From: JANJUO01 sp942492935
GTDB lineage: Bacteria > Bacteroidota > Ignavibacteria > Kapaibacteriales > UBA2268
Length of the DNA: 64,000 nucleotides
Assembly (NCBI GenBank): GCA_942492935.1
Contig: OW818654.1
Location: 2,046,001 to 2,110,000, forward strand
Direction of reading: 5' to 3'
Shown here: in pieces, positions 61,646-64,000 of the stretch
How the letters are laid out: each line of letters opens with the position of its first letter
How positions within the stretch are numbered: position 1 is the first letter of the stretch
Notes under the pieces: model-generated
Databases searched by the model: none
The model's input: the letters and a program-made list of their open reading frames with translations, nothing else
What the model was told of the DNA's origin: nothing
Translations under genes and position numbers: made by a program

Positions 61646-61684
61646 ATAAATATTAGTTCTATCTTTTTTATCAGCAGTCAAAAA

Positions 61685-64000
61685 CTTTTAATCGAACTAT
61701 ATTAGAATTGAAATATTAAAAAGAGTTTCCAATAGAGATTATTAAGTTCCTTTTAATCGAACTATATTAGAATTGAAATCTCAAAGTTTGTTTGACTGAA
61801 ATATACAACAAAATACTTTTAATCGAACTATATTAGAATTGAAATCTTAACCAATAAAGTACAATTTTTTGTCTGCTGCCTTTTAATCGAACTATATTAG
61901 AATTGAAATATATAAAAGAAACGTCATTGCAATTAAACAAGTTAGGCTTTTAATCGAACTATATTAGAATTGAAATGAAGGTACTTCTGAAGAAATAGAA
62001 TCACTATTCACTTTTAATCGAACTATATTAGAATTGAAATTTAAAGTAAAGGAATGGAGTGAACATCATAATTTTCCTTTTAATCGAACTATATTAGAAT
62101 TGAAATAAAAAATACAATCAAAACTATCTGCTTTTTGAAACTCTTTTAATCGAACTATATTAGAATTGAAATAATAAAGAAGTTGCAGAGTTTAACGAAA
62201 TTCTAATACTTTTAATCGAACTATATTAGAATTGAAATATATGTGAAGTATGTGAAATATGTGAAGTATGTGAAGCTTTTAATCGAACTATATTAGAATT
62301 GAAATTTAGTTCGTAATTTGCAATTAATACAATTTCGATTCTTTTAATCGAACTATATTAGAATTGAAATAAAAAACACAATCAAAACTATTTGCTTTTT
62401 GAAACTCTTTTAATCGAACTATATTAGAATTGAAATTTAAAACTCGACAGCCAGATTAGATCATCGGAAAGCTCTTTTAATCGAACTATATTAGAATTGA
62501 AATCGAGCAAAATTATGACAAGCTATTAAATGAAATTTTACTTTTAATCGAACTATATTAGAATTGAAATCGATAAATATTGAAACCCGTAAAATCGGTC
62601 TTTCCTTTTAATCGAACTATATTAGAATTGAAATTAAATTCGTTTTTAGACGTGTTTTTGTTCGATACACTTTTAATCGAACTATATTAGAATTGAAATA
62701 AGTGATACGCCTGTAATGTGGCTAATATTAGCCAACTTTTAATCGAGCTATATTAGAATTGAAATAATAGATAAGTTACTGAAAATTTTTTTCGTTTGAC
62801 TTTTAATCGAACTATATTAGAATTGAAATCTAAAAGTTTGTTTAACTGAGATATACAACAAAATACTTTTAATCGAACTATATTAGAATTGAAATCTTAA
62901 CCAACAAAGTACAATTTTTTGTTTGCTCTTCTTTTAATCGAACTATATTAGAATTGAAATCAGTTCTGAACAAATCTTAGAAAATAAAGGAATTATCTTT
63001 TAATCGAACTATATTAGAATTGAAATAAAAAATACATTCAAAACTTTTTGCTTTTTGATACTCTTTTAATCGAACTATATTAGAATTGAAATAGTTTTTT
63101 AGTTGCTCTATAAATGTTAAAACCCGTAAACTTTTAATCGAACTATATTAGAATTGAAATATTAGAACACTTTGGAAATAGCAAATTTCATAACAGTTCT
63201 TTTAATCGAACTATATTAGAATTGAAATAGTTTTGAACGTAAAAGATTATGACAAAACAATTTACTTTTAATCGAACTATATTAGAATTGAAACATAATA
63301 GGTACACTATTTAATGCTAATATCCAGTTATCTTTTAATCGAACTATATTAGAATTGAAACTATGATGACCACGTAGAAATTACTACAAGTAAAGACTTT
63401 TAATCGAACTATATTAGAATTGAAACGTTGTTGTAATTATTAATGAAGCAAGTGATAGTAAATCTTTTAATCGAACTATATTAGAATTGAAACACTATTT
63501 TCAGGAACAGTCAAAACAGATGACGGCAAACCTTTTAATCGAACTATATTAGAATTGAAACATTGAAGTAAATGTACACGGCACTGACGTTGATTATCTT
63601 TTAATCGAACTATATTAGAATTGAAACAAGAAGAAGCACTTGCGATATTTGATGATAGTCCTCTTTTAATCGAACTATATTAGAATTGAAACGCAGACCC
63701 AAATAAATCACCTGATTTATTGGTAAATCTTTTAATCGAACTATATTAGAATTGAAACACAATTCCAGACCCACAAATTCAATCAGACTGGTTACACTTT
63801 TAATCGAACTATATTAGAATTGAAACTAACTAATTAATTATTACATCGCCTTTAAAGAATGCTACTTTTAATCGAACTATATTAGAATTGAAACGCTAAT
63901 TCACAAACTTTGGCAATACTAAGAATTTCACTTTTAATCGAACTATATTAGAATTGAAACTTGACATTGATATTAGTCAAGCTATTAAGTCAATAAACTT
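61685..64000 (+). CRISPR. CRISPR array, distal part: 35 repeats, running off the right edge
   Basis: 30-base repeats start at 61685, 61750, 61816, 61880, 61947, 62011, 62077, 62143, 62209, 62276, 62341, 62407, 62474, 62541, 62605, 62670, 62736 and 62800. They continue at 62866, 62931, 62997, 63063, 63131, 63199, 63265, 63332, 63397, 63464, 63532, 63598, 63663, 63729, 63797, 63865 and 63931. The next one begins at 63998. The first 24 end in T, the last 11 in C; the repeat at 62736 has G for A (CGAGCTA). Spacers are 34-38 bases. It has no leader of its own and is the continuation of the array at 59131. Confidence 0.97.

Noticed and set aside
59131..64000. Two separate CRISPR arrays
   Set aside because: The right block has no leader, and the insertion's ends plus ATAAA duplication show a single array that was split.
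1..64000. tRNA, rRNA or riboswitch genes
   Set aside because: No conserved cloverleaf, rRNA core or riboswitch motif was recognised by eye; a covariance-model search would be decisive.

Overview
The window is very AT-rich. It looks like a chromosome segment from the Bacteroidota/Ignavibacteriota (FCB) side of the tree, perhaps a Kapabacteria-like lineage. The evidence is a giant secreted protein ending in a type IX secretion sorting domain, TonB-dependent uptake with an HYC_CC_PP protein, BACON-like and LVIVD lipoproteins, ISAon1-family transposases, and TTTG/TAnnTTTG-type promoters in place of E. coli-like ones. Lineage is inferred from gene families only. No rRNA or tRNA gene was recognised.

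Region 1 (1-2.9 kb) is a graveyard of polymorphic-toxin parts. Four Hint (intein-like autoprotease) fragments lie among two Phd/YefM-RelE/YoeB toxin-antitoxin pairs, one toxin-tip plus immunity cassette, and an orphan small acidic gene. Region 2 (3-6.7 kb) is a two-gene respiratory module: a 13-haem c-type cytochrome and a fused cytochrome b/NapC-like 7-haem protein. Region 3 (6.7-31.6 kb) is mostly core chromosome: clpX-argD-lipoprotein-M1 peptidase, a metal-uptake set (HYC_CC_PP, TonB receptor, HMA protein), bamD, exonuclease-Gfo/Idh/MocA, a POT transporter and tgt-yajC. It is dotted with small toxin-antitoxin modules, several of them bracketed by direct repeats.

Region 4 (31.8-51.4 kb) holds a TPR histidine kinase framed by two near-identical hairpins and an intact-looking ISL3/ISAon1 insertion with an 8-bp target duplication. 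It also holds the 1,833-residue T9SS protein, kdsB-kdnB (the 8-amino-Kdo branch of lipopolysaccharide synthesis), a PabA/TrpG-like amidotransferase, a five-PAS histidine kinase, an LVIVD lipoprotein, a TetR regulator, an FKBP isomerase and a GlmU-like nucleotidyltransferase. Dispersed palindromes and intergenic repeats occur near gene ends. Region 5 (51.4-54.3 kb) is a decayed mobile element with an excisionase-like HTH gene, a broken RteC-like gene and a 10-bp tandem repeat.

Region 6 (54.3-64 kb) is a defence island on the + strand. A palindromic operator precedes a string of tightly packed genes: a broken small gene, a helical protein, a possible nuclease, a truncated protein, a GIY-YIG-like protein and a DGQHR/DndB-like protein split by an amber codon. 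These run straight into cas1-cas2 of type I-B character, a leader with a well-spaced promoter, and a large CRISPR array. No cas3/5/6/7/8 gene is present. cas1 has no usable start codon ahead of its conserved N-terminus, and the leader-proximal repeat is mutated. A 2.1-kb insertion sequence with a frameshifted transposase sits in the eighth repeat-spacer unit boundary. Removing it leaves one continuous array of 42 repeats that continues past the right edge. Several spacers are near-duplicates whose differences are almost all synonymous, which implies repeated acquisition from related, evolving viruses or plasmids.
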